Assembly (NCBI GenBank): GCA_900542505.1 | Contig: UQNV01000007.1 | Location: 1-62,660 of the forward strand | Source: an uncultured Alistipes sp. | GTDB lineage: Bacteria > Bacteroidota > Bacteroidia > Bacteroidales > Rikenellaceae | Length of the DNA stretch: 62,660 nt | Direction: 5' to 3' | Shown: piece after piece, positions 61,235 to 62,660 of the stretch | How positions within the stretch are numbered: position 1 is the stretch's first letter | Layout of the letters: every line of letters begins with the position of its first letter | Notes under the pieces: model-generated | Told to the model about the DNA's origin: nothing | What the model saw: the letters and a program-made list of their open reading frames with translations, nothing else | Databases searched by the model: none | Program-made: the position numbers and the translations under genes

Positions 61235-61291
61235 ATGCAAGCGGTAGTGGGGTGCGACGCCGGTCGCCGCGCTGAGAACCGCCCAAGGTAA
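61235..61291 (+). CDS. Possible 18-residue leader ORF ahead of L25
   Basis: An ATG five bases after the predicted transcription start opens an 18-codon frame (MQAVVGCDAGRRAENRPR) ending in TAA, 25 bases before the L25 start. It may be chance, or a near-leaderless upstream ORF. There is no similarity I can name. Confidence 0.2.
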   Translation: MQAVVGCDAGRRAENRPR

Positions 61292-61316
61292 CACTTTAAA
61301 AAACAAAACTTTAACT

Positions 61317-61886
61317 ATGAAAACCATTTCCGTAAAGGCCGTAAAGCGTGAAGAGTACGGCAAGAAGGCAGCCAAGTCGGTACGTCGTGAGGGCATGGTT
61401 CCCTGCGTACTGTGTGGCAACGGCGAGACGGTCACCTTCTCGGTTGACCCCCGCGAGGTGAAGCCCTTGATTTACACCCCGAACTCCTACATCATCGAGT
61501 TCGACTTCGACGGCAAGAAGGAGCTCGCCGTACTGCGTGAGGCTCAGTTCCACCCCGTACGCGAGGAGATTCTCCACCTCGACTTCTTCCGCATCGCCGA
61601 CGGCAAGCCCGTATCGATTGCCATTCCCGTCCGCCTGTCGGGTAACGCCGAGGGTGTGAAGGTCGGCGGTAAGCTGGCCCTGTCGGCCCGCAAGCTCACC
61701 GTGAGCGCCCTGGTTGAGAACCTGCCCGACGAAATCGTGGTAGACGTGACGAACCTGGGTGTCGGTAAGACGATTTTCGTTGGCGACCTGAAGTTCGAGA
61801 ACCTGAAGTTCGTGACGCCGGCTACGACGGCCGTCTGCGCCGTACGCGTAACGCGTGCATCGCGCGGTGCCGCTGCTCAGGCCTAA
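61317..61886 (+). CDS. rplY: 50S ribosomal protein L25 (general stress protein Ctc type)
   Basis: L25 binds 5S rRNA. The 189-residue protein is the long Ctc-type: an N-terminal L25 domain (residues 1-90, REGMVPCVLCGNGETVTFSV) and the C-terminal TL5 beta domain (about 95-180). The A/T-rich leader and many GGT, CGT and GTA codons suggest high expression. It is followed 12 bases later by pth, a common arrangement. Confidence 0.96.
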   Translation: MKTISVKAVKREEYGKKAAKSVRREGMVPCVLCGNGETVTFSVDPREVKPLIYTPNSYIIEFDFDGKKELAVLREAQFHPVREEILHLDFFRIADGKPVSIAIPVRLSGNAEGVKVGGKLALSARKLTVSALVENLPDEIVVDVTNLGVGKTIFVGDLKFENLKFVTPATTAVCAVRVTRASRGAAAQA

Positions 61887-61898
61887 TCCTGACGGAGT

Positions 61899-62462
61899 AT
61901 GAAATACCTCATTGTTGGGCTGGGGAACATCGGCGCCGAGTACGCCGAGACCCGACACAACATCGGTTTCAAAGTGTTGGACGCGCTCGCAGAGGCGTCC
62001 AACGCTGTTTTTACGACGGCCCGTTACGGCGCCGTGGCCGAGATGAAGGTGCGCGGGCGGACGGTGCTGCTGCTCAAGCCCTCGACCTACATGAACCTCT
62101 CGGGCAAGGCGGTGCGCTACTGGCTCGATGCCGAGAAGATTCCGCTCGAGAACCTGCTGGTCATCTCGGACGACATCGCGCTGCCGTTCGGTACGCTGCG
62201 CATGCGTCCGAAGGGGAGTGCCGGCGGCCATAACGGCTTGAAGAACATCGCCGAGCTGCTCGGCACGGAGGAGTATGCCCGCATGCGCTTCGGCGTGGGG
62301 GGCGACTTCCCGCGCGGCCACCAGGTCGACTACGTGCTGGGCGAGTGGACGGCCGAGGAGCGCGAGGCGATGCCCGAGCGGCTGAAGCTCTTCGGCGATG
62401 CCATCCGTTCGTTCGTCTCGGTGGGCGTGGCCCTCACGATGAACACCTATAACAAGAAGTAA
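61899..62462 (+). CDS. pth: Peptidyl-tRNA hydrolase
   Basis: Pth frees tRNA from peptidyl-tRNAs that drop off ribosomes. The 187-residue protein has the usual [18 protein letters not shown] with catalytic His20, the [15 protein letters not shown] segment (Asn66), the SDDIALPFG acid pair at 91-92 and [12 protein letters not shown]. It is the last gene of the window. Confidence 0.97.
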   Translation: MKYLIVGLGNIGAEYAETRHNIGFKVLDALAEASNAVFTTARYGAVAEMKVRGRTVLLLKPSTYMNLSGKAVRYWLDAEKIPLENLLVISDDIALPFGTLRMRPKGSAGGHNGLKNIAELLGTEEYARMRFGVGGDFPRGHQVDYVLGEWTAEEREAMPERLKLFGDAIRSFVSVGVALTMNTYNKK

Positions 62463-62496
62463 GCGCGCATCCGGCGACGGATGCCTCCGGCGTGTG

Positions 62497-62530
62497 AAGC
62501 GGCGGCCCCTCGGCAGAGGGACCGCCGCTT
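62497..62530 (+). terminator. Hairpin after pth
   Basis: AAGCGGCGG...CCCTC pairs with GAGGG...CCGCCGCTT. The sequence after it (CGGTTTGTG) is only slightly T-rich, so this is a weaker terminator. From 62531 to the end nothing further is recognised. Confidence 0.55.
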
Positions 62531-62660
62531 CGGTTTGTGCGCTGCCCGCGGCACATTTTCCGCCCGCCGAGGGAGCGGCCGGGCGAGCGATGTCGGGAGC
62601 GGCTGCCGGGCGGTTGTACGGCGCGGGACGCCGTCTTCGGCCGAGTGACCGGCGGAGTGT

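Noticed and set aside
61240..61300. TPP riboswitch-like words (GGGGTGC, GCTGAGA, CGCCC) in the L25 leader
   Set aside because: The second half of the thi-box core, with the ACCTGA segment and its partner helix, is missing, and the downstream genes have nothing to do with thiamine.

Overview
The window looks like a chromosomal contig end from a GC-rich member of the Bacteroidota, most likely Rikenellaceae/Alistipes-like. The clues are SusC/SusD pairs, an S46 dipeptidyl-peptidase, a Bat/MoxR operon, AT-rich translation leaders with few Shine-Dalgarno sites, and repeated TAnnTTTG -7 promoter elements. The genus is inferred from composition and gene content, not from a database match. The first 29 bases are not genomic: they match an Illumina Nextera transposase adapter, so the window starts at an untrimmed assembly end.

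Layout. 236-5330: Mrp, NadA, a flavin split-barrel protein and a secreted S46 peptidase. 5477-6700: an AT-rich retropepsin/PDZ membrane protein that stands out from its neighbours. 7054-10199: MetG and IlvE. A 28-bp palindrome containing a consensus parS (10264-10279) separates IlvE from the convergent mnmG, and a second parS-like site (9707-9722) lies inside ilvE. 10362-17375 (minus): MnmG, YbeY, EnvC-like LytM protein, TPR protein, PheS. 17466-19769: patatin/POTRA/beta-barrel protein (type Vd-like). 20076-24650 (minus): a small secreted acidic protein beside a hybrid histidine kinase and sigma54 response regulator. 24864-27918: XerD, and divergently PrmA, RecO and a small secreted protein. 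28012-33658 (minus): S1/P1 nuclease, a solo TonB-dependent receptor, and a membrane TPR/HTH regulator.

34328-47249 is a complete polysaccharide utilisation locus: ECF sigma factor, FecR anti-sigma, SusC with N-terminal STN signalling domain, SusD, GH18 endoglycosidase-like lipoprotein, DUF1735/LamG lipoprotein and GH20 hexosaminidase. The enzymes suggest N-glycans or another GlcNAc-rich glycan as substrate, with sensing across the envelope through SusC, FecR and sigma. A FUSC-type membrane protein and RNase P RNA (rnpB, minus) follow. 48909-54831 (minus) is a MoxR/DUF58/BatD-like/BatC/BatA/BatB operon. 55036-62462 carries a PcrA/UvrD helicase, a glycosyltransferase, endonuclease III, a TlpA-like lipoprotein, ribosomal protein L25 and peptidyl-tRNA hydrolase.

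Non-coding signals stand out. The longer spacers are filled with short degenerate tandem repeats, each with its own unit. Several promoters can be read closely: rnpB sets the distance from -7 element to transcription start, and by that measure the hybrid kinase mRNA should be nearly leaderless. Other regulatory signals are three TTCGAAAT boxes at exact 21-bp spacing upstream of the nuclease, a candidate sigma54 promoter with an upstream palindrome next to the sigma54 regulator, and divergent promoters that share sequence. No tRNA, rRNA, CRISPR array or insertion sequence was found.
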